Counted from the first letter of the stretch, positions 46,470 to 57,258 are shown. The stretch is 64,000 nt of DNA from Erythrobacter dokdonensis DSW-74 (GCF_001677335.1 NZ_LZYB01000001.1:744001-808000); one strand, 5' to 3'. Made by a program: numbers and translations. The notes: generated from the sequence alone by a model not told the origin.

Positions 46470-46925
46470 ATGAAATTCATCAAGCTCGAATCGCGCGGTG
46501 GCAACTATCTTGTCGTGGCCGAGAACGTGGCGTGGCTGCGTACTGCGGAAAACGGGCAGACCAGTGTGGGCATCATTGGCGGTCAGCCGTTGTTGGTGGT
46601 CGGCTCGATCGAAGAAGTGGCCGAGAAGATCCTGTCCGGTTCTGGTCCGGCAGAGCAAACTGTCGCCGCACCGCTCAGCGACGCTGAATCCGCCCGTGCC
46701 CCCGCCCCTGCTCAACAACCGGCGCCACCAGCAGCACCGGCACCGGCACCGGCAGAGGAGTCCACGCGCGAGGTTGAGGTGGCAAGAGCACCCGAAAAGC
46801 CATCGGGCGAACGTCCTCGACCAGTTGCCGTCAAGACTGGCATGACCTTGTCAGAACGCGTTGCCGCCGCCGCGACCCCTAAGGTCAAGGCCGGTAGCCA
46901 GCGTTTCATGGGCGGGCTGGAATAG
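46470..46925 (+). CDS. Hypothetical protein with FlbD-like N-terminus
   Basis: A 151-residue protein in two parts. Residues 1-56 (MKFIKLESRGGNYLVVAENV, then a G-rich turn and SIEEVAEKIL) look like the small beta-barrel-plus-helix fold of FlbD-type proteins. Residues 57-130 are Ala/Pro-rich and probably disordered, and a basic tail (MTLSERVAAAATPKVKAGSQRF) ends the protein. I do not assign a function. No other flagellar genes are present. The 120-base gap before it holds a lone CtrA-like half-site (TTAACC), which alone means little. Confidence 0.6.
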   Translation: MKFIKLESRGGNYLVVAENVAWLRTAENGQTSVGIIGGQPLLVVGSIEEVAEKILSGSGPAEQTVAAPLSDAESARAPAPAQQPAPPAAPAPAPAEESTREVEVARAPEKPSGERPRPVAVKTGMTLSERVAAAATPKVKAGSQRFMGGLE

Positions 46926-46928
46926 ACC

Positions 46929-48203
46929 TCAGGGCAGTTCGCCGCCGGTCTGGGCAAGAATCACCGCCAGTCCCACCGAAAGCCCTGCGACGAAGCGATC
47001 CCGGTCGATGGCAAGATACTCGGCAAGACTGTGCGAGCGTCCTCCGCCCGCCCCGCTGCCAATGGTCAGGGCGGGGATCCCGAGGCTCATGGGGATGTTC
47101 GAATCGGTTGAGGAATCGTCGAGCCGGCCCCTGAAGCCCGCTGCCTGCGACGCTGACACCGCCATTTGCACCAGCGGATGATCGACAGGCGTCGCGCCCG
47201 CCGGGCGATCGCCGATCAATTCGGGCTCGAGCGATATCTGGCCTGCGCGGGTCGAACGCGAGGAATTCTCCTGTGCCACCGCAGCCTCCGCCGCTGCCAG
47301 CACGCCTTGTTCCAGCTTCCCCAGTTCAGCAGGATCGCCCGAGCGCATATCGATTTCGAGCACCACCCTGTCGGGGATCGCATTGACCGAGGTTCCCCCG
47401 CTGACAACGCTGGCGGAATAGGTCGTCTTGGGTTCGCCCGGCACGTCGATGGCGTAGATGCCGGTCACCGTGCCGGCCATGGCGGCCATCGGATTGACAA
47501 TCCCGAAGGCGCCGTAGCTGTGCCCGCCCGGCCCGTTGAAGGCGAGACGATAGCGGCGCGATCCGACAGCGGCGTGAACGACCCGCCCGGCATCGGTTCC
47601 GTCGATTGAAAGAAACGCGCCGATACGGTCCTTCCATGCACCCTTGGTGAACAGATGGCGCACGCCGCGAAGGTCGCCCGCCCCTTCCTCGCCAACGGTG
47701 CCGACGAACAGAACCGGCTGACGCGTAGCGATGCGGTTCGCCTCCAGCAGCCGCACCCATGCGAGGATCGAGGCAAGGCCGAGGCTGTCATCCCCGATTC
47801 CCGGCGCCATCAACCGATCACCATCGCGGGTCACCGTGATCGGCGTGTCTTCGGGAAACACCGTGTCGAGATGGGCCGAGACGACAAAAACCGGACCTTC
47901 CGCACTTCCAGGACGGAGGGCAATGACATTGCCTTCCTCGTCGATGCTGACATCCGCAAGGCCCGCATCGCGCAGCATGTCCGCGAACAGCGCGGCACGC
48001 TCTGCCTCCTTGAAAGGTGGCGCGGGGGTTTCGGTGATGCGGATAAGGTCCGCGATCACGCGTTCATATTGCCGATCAAGCTGTTGATGCAGCGACGCGG
48101 GCAAAGCGCTCTGCGCCTCTTGCGCGAATGCCGGTTCCAGAGGCAGCGTGCTCGTCACCGCTGCCGCCGCCGCCGCGAACTGTATCACCCGCCGAACCAA
48201 CAT
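46929..48203 (-). CDS. Exported M20 family metallohydrolase
   Basis: A 424-residue exported protein with a signal peptide (MLVRRVIQFAAAAAAVTSTL, cleavage after FAQ). All M20 landmarks are present: VVSAHLDTVFP (His, Asp), GIGDDSLGLA (bridging Asp), GTVGEEGAGDLRG (catalytic Glu and ligand), SIDGTDA, NGPGGHSYGAFG and RSHSLAEY (last His). It should bind two zinc ions and hydrolyse a peptide or amide; STDSNIPMSLGIPALTIG is close to tripeptidase T-like members. The ATG at 48203 follows AGGAGAG. Divergent from a second, degenerate M20 gene. Confidence 0.88.
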   Translation of the reverse strand: MLVRRVIQFAAAAAAVTSTLPLEPAFAQEAQSALPASLHQQLDRQYERVIADLIRITETPAPPFKEAERAALFADMLRDAGLADVSIDEEGNVIALRPGSAEGPVFVVSAHLDTVFPEDTPITVTRDGDRLMAPGIGDDSLGLASILAWVRLLEANRIATRQPVLFVGTVGEEGAGDLRGVRHLFTKGAWKDRIGAFLSIDGTDAGRVVHAAVGSRRYRLAFNGPGGHSYGAFGIVNPMAAMAGTVTGIYAIDVPGEPKTTYSASVVSGGTSVNAIPDRVVLEIDMRSGDPAELGKLEQGVLAAAEAAVAQENSSRSTRAGQISLEPELIGDRPAGATPVDHPLVQMAVSASQAAGFRGRLDDSSTDSNIPMSLGIPALTIGSGAGGGRSHSLAEYLAIDRDRFVAGLSVGLAVILAQTGGELP

Positions 48204-48339
48204 GCCTTGCTCTCCTCGCATCATTCCCGGCACAGCTATGGCAGCTTGCCGGGGCGGCGCAAAGCCTGCCGGCGAAAGCCGTTGCGAAACCGTGGCTGAC
48301 TGATACCTCTTGCGAGCGAAGGCAAATGGGAGACTTGGC

Positions 48340-49845
48340 ATGGTACGGCCGATTGCGGGTTTAGGCATGGTTATGGCGCTCGTTCTGGCAGCAGCTCCCG
48401 CAGCAGCAGAGACACCGGAGCGTGACAAGATCGCGGCCACGGTTGCCGCGCAGCGCGATACGACGATCAAGGCTCTGCGGGACTGGATCGCGCTGCCCAC
48501 AATCGCAGCGGAAAAGCGCGGCACCCCCGAAGGCGCCGAATATATGAAGCAGCTCGCGCTCGACGCGGGCTTCCAGCAGGCCAGGATAATCCCCACGGAC
48601 GGTGTGCCCGCAGTCTTCGCGACGCTTGACGCCGGGGCGCCGACTACGCTCGGCATCTACTTCATGTATGACGTCAAGCAGTTCGATCCGGCCGAATGGG
48701 ATTCCCCTCCGCTCGAAGGACGGCTTGTCGAACGCCCCGGCGAAGGCCTTGCAATCTACGGCCGCGGGGCGGTCAACCAGAAGGGGCCGGAAATGGCCTT
48801 CCTCGCCGCGATCAAGGCGATCCAGGCCAGCGGGCGCAAGCTGCCCGTCAACCTTGTGCTGGTGGCCGAGGGCGAGGAAGAGGTTGCCTCGACCCATTTC
48901 GATCAGGTCGTCGCCGTGCCAGAGGTGCAGGCCGCGCTTGCGAAGACGATCGGCGTATTCATCCCGTCGGCGGCACAGAGCAAAGATGGCAGCGCCAACA
49001 TCACGCTGGGAGCCAAGGGCGCCGTCGAGTTCCAGCTTGTGGTCGGCGGCGAGACCTCGGATAAGTACCCAAAGACCGACATCCACTCGTCCAACCACGC
49101 ACGCATCGAGAACCCGGCTTGGCGACTGGTCAAAGCGCTCGATACGCTGGTGGCCGATGACGGGCACACCCCTGCCATCGACGGGTGGTTCGAAAACGTC
49201 CGCCCGCTGACCCCGCGCCAGAAGGAACTGATCGCCGAGGGCGCGAAGCTCAATCCCGAAGCGCAGGAAAAGGCCGCGCTCGGCATCGGAAGGTGGATCG
49301 ATGACGAGGACTACATCACCAGCCTCGAACGCTTCTACTCGCAGCCCACGGTCAACATCCAAGGGCTGGTAGCGGGCTATACCGGACCAGGTGGCAAGAC
49401 GGTGCTGCCCGGCCGGGCCGAGGCCAAGCTCGAATTCCGGCTGGTACCGGCGATGACCAAGGCCGAGGCGGTGGGCAAGCTGAAGGCGCATCTTGCCAAG
49501 CGCGGGTTCGACGATGTGCAGGTGACGGTTTCGGGCGGCTACGGACCCAACGAAACCGAGGAGGACAGCGTGCTGATCCGCGCGCAGAAGCGCCTGTTTG
49601 ACGAGACCGGTATTCCCTATGCGATCCGGCCGCGCAATGCGGGCAGCTGGCCGGGGGTGATCTTCAATGGTCCGCCGCTCAACTTGCCTGCATCCCAATT
49701 CGGTCTAAGTCGCGGTGGCGGTGCCCATGCGCCCAACGAATGGTTCCTGATCGAAAGCAGCGAGCCCAAGGTCTATGGCCTCGATCAGGCGACCATGGCC
49801 TATGTCGACTACCTATATACGGTGGCAGAAGAGGCTGCGAAGTAG
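48340..49845 (+). CDS. Exported M20-fold protein with incomplete metal site
   Basis: A 501-residue exported protein (signal peptide VRPIAGLGMVMALVLAAAPA, cleavage after AAA). Overall it follows M20 dipeptidases, with EGEEEVAS (catalytic Glu pair), DIHSSNHA and GGAHAPNE (His ligands) intact. However, the usual GHxDV reads FMYDVKQ (ligand His replaced by M109), the usual GRGxxDDKG reads GRGAVNQKG (bridging Asp replaced by N146), and the third acidic ligand before NITLGAKG is Ser. It may be catalytically altered or a binding protein. ATG 48340 follows GGGAG. The gene ends at a strong hairpin. Confidence 0.82.
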   Translation: MVRPIAGLGMVMALVLAAAPAAAETPERDKIAATVAAQRDTTIKALRDWIALPTIAAEKRGTPEGAEYMKQLALDAGFQQARIIPTDGVPAVFATLDAGAPTTLGIYFMYDVKQFDPAEWDSPPLEGRLVERPGEGLAIYGRGAVNQKGPEMAFLAAIKAIQASGRKLPVNLVLVAEGEEEVASTHFDQVVAVPEVQAALAKTIGVFIPSAAQSKDGSANITLGAKGAVEFQLVVGGETSDKYPKTDIHSSNHARIENPAWRLVKALDTLVADDGHTPAIDGWFENVRPLTPRQKELIAEGAKLNPEAQEKAALGIGRWIDDEDYITSLERFYSQPTVNIQGLVAGYTGPGGKTVLPGRAEAKLEFRLVPAMTKAEAVGKLKAHLAKRGFDDVQVTVSGGYGPNETEEDSVLIRAQKRLFDETGIPYAIRPRNAGSWPGVIFNGPPLNLPASQFGLSRGGGAHAPNEWFLIESSEPKVYGLDQATMAYVDYLYTVAEEAAK

Positions 49846-49874
49846 CCGCATTTTCCGCACCCAAATAGCCAAGC

Positions 49875-49916
49875 AAAGGGCCGCCCTGCGATAAGCGGGA
49901 CGGCCCTTTCTTGTTG
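49875..49916. terminator. Bidirectional terminator hairpin
   Basis: AAAGGGCCG-CCC and GGG-A-CGGCCCTTT form a 12-bp stem with one bulge around a TGCGATAAGC loop. A T-rich tail (TTTCTTGTT) follows on the plus strand, and a weaker one on the minus strand. It lies between the convergent M20-fold gene (+) and the acyl-CoA dehydrogenase gene (-), so it can serve both. Confidence 0.8.
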
Positions 49917-49933
49917 CCCTGTCAACGGAAAAC

Positions 49934-51739
49934 TCAGGCAGCGGTGGCAAAGGCCTCGGCCGGGAGCTTCATCATGTAGTCGCTGCCCGCTTCGAGCTTG
50001 CGGCGCAGTGCGCCTGCATCAGGCAGAAAGCGTTCGGCGTAGTAGTTGGCCGAAACCAGCTTGGCTTCGTAGAACGCCTTGTCCTCCGGCTCGCCAACCA
50101 GCTTGGCGGCAGCGACCTTGGCCATCTTCAGCCAGAAGAAGCCCAGCGTCACGATGCCCATGATGTGCATGTAGTGATGGGCGCCCGCGCCAAGGTGGTT
50201 GGGATTGGCCATCGCGTTCTGCATGAACCACATGGTGGCCGCCTTCTGTTCACCCAGCGCCTTTTCGAGCCGCTCGGCGATGGGCTTCAGGGTTTCGTCC
50301 TGCTTGGCGGCGGCGATTTCCTCGTCGATCATGGCGAAGAAGGCCTGGATCGCCTTGCCGCCGTTCATGGCGAGCTTGCGGCCGCACAGGTCCATCGCCT
50401 GCACGCCGTTGGCGCCTTCGTAGATCATCGCGATGCGGCTATCGCGCACGAACTGCTCCATGCCCCATTCGCGCACATAGCCGTGGCCGCCATAGACCTG
50501 CTGCATGTTGTTGGCGATGTCGTAGCCCTTGTCGGTGCCGTAGCCCTTGATGACCGGAGTCATCAGCCCGATCAGCATGTCGGCCATCTCGCGCTCTTCG
50601 GCGGTCTGGGCCTTGTGGGTGAGGTCCACCTGCAAGGCACCCCACAGGCACAGCGCCCGCATGGCTTCGGTGAAGACCTTGGCATCCATCAGCATCCGGC
50701 GCACGTCGGGGTGGACGAAGATCGGATCGGCCTTGGCAGCAGGGTCCGCGGGGCCGGTCAGCGCACGGCCCTGACGGCGGTCGAGCGCGTAATTGACCGC
50801 GTTCTGATAGGCGACTTCGGCCTGGGCATAGCCCTGGATGCCGACGCCGAGGCGCGCGGCATTCATCATGATGAACATCGCGGCGAGGCCCTTGTTCTCC
50901 TCGCCCACCATGTAACCGGTCGCGCCGTCATAGTTGAGCAGGCAGGTGGCGTTGCCGTGGATGCCCATCTTCTTTTCGATCGAACCGCAGGTCACGCCAT
51001 TGCGCTCGGCCGGGTTGCCGTCGGCATCGAGCAGGAACTTGGGAACGATGAACAGCGAAATGCCCTTGGTGCTGTCGGGCGCGCCCGGGGTCTTGGCCAG
51101 TACCAGATGGATGATGTTGCTGGTCAGGTCATGCTCGCCGGCGGAAATGAAGATCTTGGTGCCGGTGATCGCATAGGTGCCGTCGCCATTGGGCACGGCC
51201 TTGGTGCGGATCATGCCGAGATCGGTGCCGCAATGCGGTTCGGTCAGGTTCATCGTGCCCGACCATTCGCCCGAGATCATCTTGGGGACATACATCGCCT
51301 TCTGCTCGTCCGAACCCTTTGCGAGGATCGCCGAGATCGCGCCCGCGGTAAGGCCCGGGTACATGGCGAAGGCCTGATTGGCGGTGCCGGTATATTCCTC
51401 CAGCACAAAGCCGAGCACATGCGGCAGGCCCTGACCGCCGAATTCTTCGGGCTGCGCAAGCGTGCCCCAACCGCTTTCGACATAGGCCTGATAGGCTTCC
51501 TTGAAGCCCGGAGGGGTAGTGACGGAGCCGTCTTCGTGGCGCGTGCAACCGTGTTCGTCACCGGCCTGATTGATCGGTGCGAGCACTTCGGCGCAGAACT
51601 TGCCCGCTTCGTTGATGACGGTGTCGATCATGTCGGGGCTGGCGTTCTCGAAGCCCGGAAGATTGCCGTAGCTGGCAAGGTCGAGCACCTCGTTGACGAT
51701 GAAGCGCGTGTCGCGGGTGGGGGCGGTATAGGTCGGCAT
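49934..51739 (-). CDS. Acyl-CoA dehydrogenase (long form, DmdC-like)
   Basis: FAD enzyme that makes the alpha-beta double bond in acyl-CoAs. The 601-residue protein belongs to the long subfamily with a C-terminal extension, which includes 3-methylmercaptopropionyl-CoA dehydrogenase DmdC. Landmarks: TMNLTEPHCGTDLGMIRTKA, GTKIFISAGEHDLT, KKMGIHGNATCLLNYDGA, MQQVYGGHGYVREWGMEQ and RIAMIYEGANGVQAMDL with the likely catalytic Glu. The ATG at 51739 (MPTYTAPTRDTRFI) is the family start. A MerR regulator gene lies 56 bases upstream on the same strand. Confidence 0.92.
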   Translation of the reverse strand: MPTYTAPTRDTRFIVNEVLDLASYGNLPGFENASPDMIDTVINEAGKFCAEVLAPINQAGDEHGCTRHEDGSVTTPPGFKEAYQAYVESGWGTLAQPEEFGGQGLPHVLGFVLEEYTGTANQAFAMYPGLTAGAISAILAKGSDEQKAMYVPKMISGEWSGTMNLTEPHCGTDLGMIRTKAVPNGDGTYAITGTKIFISAGEHDLTSNIIHLVLAKTPGAPDSTKGISLFIVPKFLLDADGNPAERNGVTCGSIEKKMGIHGNATCLLNYDGATGYMVGEENKGLAAMFIMMNAARLGVGIQGYAQAEVAYQNAVNYALDRRQGRALTGPADPAAKADPIFVHPDVRRMLMDAKVFTEAMRALCLWGALQVDLTHKAQTAEEREMADMLIGLMTPVIKGYGTDKGYDIANNMQQVYGGHGYVREWGMEQFVRDSRIAMIYEGANGVQAMDLCGRKLAMNGGKAIQAFFAMIDEEIAAAKQDETLKPIAERLEKALGEQKAATMWFMQNAMANPNHLGAGAHHYMHIMGIVTLGFFWLKMAKVAAAKLVGEPEDKAFYEAKLVSANYYAERFLPDAGALRRKLEAGSDYMMKLPAEAFATAA

Positions 51740-51795
51740 CACATGATCCCTTGGATGTGCGTGGACGGACAGGAGGTGAAACGGCGCGAGGCCGG

Positions 51796-52260
51796 TCAAC
51801 CGAGGTCGAGTTTCTCGATCTCGGCGACGAATTCGGTGAGTTCATTGATCGACGAATCGATGTCGTCGCGCTGCGCCTTGAGCTTGGCGATATGCGCGCG
51901 GCATTTCTCGATCGTGACGCGGCGCTGTTCGACACGGCCATCGTCGAGATCGTAGAGGTCGATCATCTCCCGGATCTCGGTCAGGCTGAAGCCGACATTC
52001 TTGGCGCGCATGATCCAGGCGAGCCGGGCGCGGTCACGCTTGGAATAGACGCGGGTCAGGCCGACGCGCGCAGGGCTGATAAGGCCCTCGTCTTCGTAGA
52101 AGCGCAGCGCACGGGCCGTGCAGCCGAATTCCGACGTCAGGTCGGAGATGGTGAATTGCTCGCGCGCATGAATATCGGGCCGATCAAGGTGCGCGCCATT
52201 ACGGCGCGGTTCGAGTTCAGCCTTTCCGGCGGCGGCATGTTGGGCAGGAGCGGTAGCCAT
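51796..52260 (-). CDS. MerR family regulator, LiuR-like
   Basis: A 154-residue MerR-type regulator. The winged-helix domain (FTISDLTSEFGCTARALRFYEDEGLISPARVG) starts only at about residue 35 after a flexible, Ala-rich tail; a long coiled coil (IDLYDLDDGRVEQRRVTIEKC to VAEIEKLDL) ends the protein, without a metal-binding cluster. LiuR-like MerR proteins control branched-chain amino-acid and fatty-acid catabolism, which fits the acyl-CoA dehydrogenase gene directly downstream. A matching palindrome lies just upstream. Confidence 0.82.
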   Translation of the reverse strand: MATAPAQHAAAGKAELEPRRNGAHLDRPDIHAREQFTISDLTSEFGCTARALRFYEDEGLISPARVGLTRVYSKRDRARLAWIMRAKNVGFSLTEIREMIDLYDLDDGRVEQRRVTIEKCRAHIAKLKAQRDDIDSSINELTEFVAEIEKLDLG

Positions 52261-52280
52261 GCCGCCTGACCTACCTTACC

Positions 52281-52296
52281 TTTACGTGAGCGTCAA
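52281..52296. promoter_or_regulatory. LiuR-type operator before the MerR gene
   Basis: TTTACGTGAGCGTCAA is an imperfect palindrome (TTTACG/CGTCAA) closely resembling LiuR-family operators of the TTTACGT..ACGT.AA type as I recall them. Extended by one base on each side it reads CTTTACG-TGAG-CGTCAAG. It lies 20 bases before the regulator start and overlaps the hisI stop codon. On the minus strand its TTGACG half could be a -35 element. Autoregulation is inferred. Confidence 0.6.
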
Positions 52297-52688
52297 GTCT
52301 TGACCTTAACGAGAACGGTACCCTCGTCACCGCTCTCGACACGGCGATAAAAACAGCTCCGCGCACCGGTATGGCAAGTCGGTCCAGCCGGCCTTGCCCG
52401 AATCACGAGCGCGTCCTGGTCGCAATCAACGCGGATTTCCAATGCATCCAGGTAATGGCCCGAAGTCTCGCCCTTGAGCCAAAGCGCCTGCCGCGAGCGT
52501 GACCAGAAGTACACCTTTCCACTCTCCAGCGTCCGATCCAGCGCTTCGCGGTTCATGTGCGCCACCACCAGCACCTCACCGGATGCGGCATCAACGACCA
52601 CGGCGGTCAACAATCCGGCCGGATCGAATTTGGGGGCAAAAATCGAACCTTGCTCGCGCTCATCGGTGCTCAGCAGATGATCGGTCAT
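52293..52688 (-). CDS. hisI: Phosphoribosyl-AMP cyclohydrolase
   Basis: Third step of histidine synthesis: opens the purine ring of phosphoribosyl-AMP. The 131-residue protein has the zinc and substrate motifs [46 protein letters not shown] and [14 protein letters not shown]. It is the monofunctional form, without a HisE domain. ATG 52688 follows GGAGACGAAT. It has its own promoter upstream, and the other his genes are not in the window. Confidence 0.94.
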   Translation of the reverse strand: MTDHLLSTDEREQGSIFAPKFDPAGLLTAVVVDAASGEVLVVAHMNREALDRTLESGKVYFWSRSRQALWLKGETSGHYLDALEIRVDCDQDALVIRARPAGPTCHTGARSCFYRRVESGDEGTVLVKVKT

Positions 52689-52767
52689 ATTCGTCTCCGG
52701 AGAGTCCACGGCCCGCTCATGCGCGGATTGTTGCACGTTCACAACAGCGGCTTGCAAAAAACGTCAG

Positions 52768-52796
52768 ATACAAAGGTTAGGCCTTCCGCATTGCAA
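52768..52796 (-). promoter_or_regulatory. Sigma-70-like promoter of hisI within an inverted repeat
   Basis: Minus strand: TTGCAA (52796-52791), 17 bases, TTGTAT (52773-52768). Transcription would start near 52760, about 70 bases before hisI. The -35 box is part of a perfect 9-bp inverted repeat, GGCTTGCAA (52749-52757) and TTGCAAGCC (52791-52799), whose arms are 33 bases apart and bracket the promoter. Confidence 0.55.
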
Positions 52797-52813
52797 GCCA
52801 CGATGGAACAACA

Positions 52814-53047
52814 GGTCACGAACTCCGCAAGGGGTTCTCCACCGAACAATGGCATCGCCTGATGCCGGGTTCAGGGGGTGACCGTGGCGCAGGCCGGCAG
52901 CGGGGTGCCGGAGCGACCGGTTGAACGATGAGGGACAGGATCCCGATGGCCTATCTAGGGGGTGGCCATCAAGGCCCGAAAGGGTGGATCCGCACCGTTT
53001 CGTCACGCGGCGCCCGGGGCTCACAAGGCCTCGGGCGTTTCGTTTTT
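52814..53047 (+). ncRNA. Candidate structured non-coding RNA, unidentified family
   Basis: The roughly 330-base stretch between hisI and comF holds no gene but folds well on the plus strand. Junction 1 is closed by GGTCAC/GTGACC (52814-52819 with 52878-52883). It holds GAACTCC-GCAA-GGGGTTC and the hairpin GGCATC-GCCT-GATGCC extended by GAAC/GTTC. A hairpin CCGGCA/TGCCGG follows (52894-52911). Junction 2 is closed by GGATCC/GGATCC (52938-52991) with arms GATGGCC/GGCCATC and CCC-GAAA-GGG. An intrinsic terminator ends it. Two loops are GNRA tetraloops, and two wobble pairs (one in a stem, one in the terminator) are valid only on the plus strand. It lacks the signatures of SRP RNA, RNase P RNA and tmRNA. 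The 5' end is uncertain; a weak TTGCAA-N17-GGTTAG promoter would start it near 52787. Confidence 0.6.
53011..53047 (+). terminator. Intrinsic terminator of the plus-strand RNA
   Basis: CGCCCGGGGC, loop TCACAAG, GCCTCGGGCG, then TTTCGTTTTT: a 10-bp stem with one G-U pair and a T-tract on the plus strand only. No plus-strand protein gene precedes it, so it points to a non-coding transcript. It overlaps the last codons of minus-strand comF. Confidence 0.75.
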
Positions 53048-53767
53048 GGGGCTCGCGCCACGGTGCCCGCCATCATCGACCCGGGCAAAACACGCGACCG
53101 AGACGCTGCGCGCGTCCGCCCCAGCCAGCGCGCCGACACAAGCCCGCGCCGTCGCTCCGCTGGTGAACACATCATCGACCAGCACCACATCGCGACCGGC
53201 AATCGCTGCGCGCCTGCGCGGGTTTACGATGATGGCCCCGGCCAGCGCCCGGTCACGCGCCTCGCGCCCCAGCCCGCCGAGGCTCGGGGTGCGCTTGCGG
53301 CGCAGCAGGCCATCGACCAGCACTTCGCCCTTGCCAAGCCGCGCTAGCTCTACCGCCAGCAGCGCCGCCTGATTGAACCCGCGCTGCCACAGACGCCAGC
53401 GGTGGAGCGGCACCGGCACCAGCACCGGCTTGCCCAGCCCCGCATCGGTTTCGGGCAGCCGCGCCGCGATCAACCGGGCCAGCAGCCGCGCCAACGCTAT
53501 CCGGCGGCCGTGCTTGTAATCGAGCACAAGCCGACGCGAGGCATCATTGTAGAACGTCGCGGCATGGGCCGGCACCGGGCGACCGTGATCGTGCCATGCG
53601 GCCACGGCCTCGCCGCCCCCTTCACCGGGAATGTCGAGAAGGCTCCAGCAATCCGCGCACAGCCCGTCCTGATCGGCAAGCGCGGTGCCGCACAGCGGAC
53701 AACGCGGCGGATAGACGAGATCCACCAGCGGCTTCACGCCCCGGGCCAAGTGTGCGACCACTGCCAT
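53021..53767 (-). CDS. comF: ComF family phosphoribosyltransferase-like protein
   Basis: A 248-residue ComF protein. An N-terminal four-Cys zinc ribbon (CPLCGTALADQDGLCADC) is followed by the phosphoribosyltransferase fold with VLVPVPLHRWRLWQRGFNQA and the PRPP loop VVLVDDVFTSGAT. ComF is needed for DNA uptake in naturally competent bacteria and for DNA repair in some others; its enzymatic role is unknown. ATG 53767 heads the homologous part. The divergent methyltransferase gene is the usual alphaproteobacterial neighbour. Confidence 0.88.
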   Translation of the reverse strand: MAVVAHLARGVKPLVDLVYPPRCPLCGTALADQDGLCADCWSLLDIPGEGGGEAVAAWHDHGRPVPAHAATFYNDASRRLVLDYKHGRRIALARLLARLIAARLPETDAGLGKPVLVPVPLHRWRLWQRGFNQAALLAVELARLGKGEVLVDGLLRRKRTPSLGGLGREARDRALAGAIIVNPRRRAAIAGRDVVLVDDVFTSGATARACVGALAGADARSVSVACFARVDDGGHRGASPKNETPEAL

Positions 53768-53824
53768 CGATCGCGAGTGTCGCACGGCTTGCACTGTGCT
53801 GGCAAGCGCGGCAGGGCGGCTTGC

Positions 53825-54585
53825 ATGAGCGCACCCGCTATCCCCACCATCTTCAGCCCGGCCCGTCGCCGCAATCGCCTCGCCCGCGCACAGATGCGCC
53901 GTGAGCACGCCGATGCCGCGCGCTTCATCGCCGAAGACATGATCGAGGATACGCTCGAACGGCTCGGCTTCCTGCGCCACGAACCGGCGCGCGCCTTGGT
54001 GCTCGGCGATTGGACCGGCGAGCTGGCTGCGCGGCTTAGCGCCAGCGGGGCGGAGGTGGCGGTGCCTGACGACATCGATCTCGAAGCGCCCTACTCCGTC
54101 AGCGGATTCGACCTGATCACCGTCACCGGGCTGCTCGATGCGGTGAACGATCTGCCCGGCGCGCTGATCCACCTGCGCAGCGCGCTTGCACCCGGCGGGC
54201 TGGTGATCGCCCATTTCATCGGCGGCCAGAGCCTGCCAGCCCTGCGTGCCGCGATGCTCGCCGCCGAGCCGGACAGGCCTGCCGCGCGCATCCATCCGCT
54301 GGTCGACCCGCGGGCTGCCCCGGCCCTGCTCCAGCGTGCGGGGTGGAAGGATCCGGTGGTCGATACCCACGCGTTGACGGTGCGCTATTCCTCGCTCGAC
54401 CGGCTGGTGGCGGATCTGCGCGATTCCGGGCTCGGCAATGCGCTGGCCAAGCCCGCCGCGCCGCTTGGACGCGCCGCGCTTTCCCGAGCGCGCACCGCCT
54501 TCACCGCACGCGCCGATGCCGATGGCAAGACGGCCGAGACCTTCGAGATCGTCACCCTCACCGGACGACGTTCGCTCGCCGGAAC

Positions 54586-54589
<4 letters not shown>
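53825..54589 (+). CDS. SAM-dependent methyltransferase, NDUFAF5/BioC-like
   Basis: A 254-residue class I methyltransferase-fold protein. ALVLGDWTGELAARLSASGAEV is a somewhat degenerate motif I, FDLITVTGLLDAVNDLPGAL motif II/III, and LRSALAPGGLVIAHFIGG motif IV. The N-terminal SPARRRNRLARAQ and the divergent comF neighbour match alphaproteobacterial proteins related to mitochondrial NDUFAF5 (complex I assembly) and BioC. Which activity applies cannot be told. The stop shares four bases with convergent ppdK. Confidence 0.78.

Positions 54590-57258
<2,669 letters not shown>

Noticed and set aside
52814..53047. Identification of the structured RNA as SRP RNA, RNase P RNA, tmRNA or a hammerhead ribozyme
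   Set aside because: The conserved SRP GNAR-loop region, the RNase P GAAAGTCCGG core, a tmRNA tag frame and the CUGAUGA/GAAA hammerhead core are all missing; GATGAG near 52928 is only a partial likeness.
52921..53347. Plus-strand open frames over the hisI-comF gap
   Set aside because: Products are Arg/Pro-rich, run antisense into comF and show no domain; the RNA structure explains the region better.
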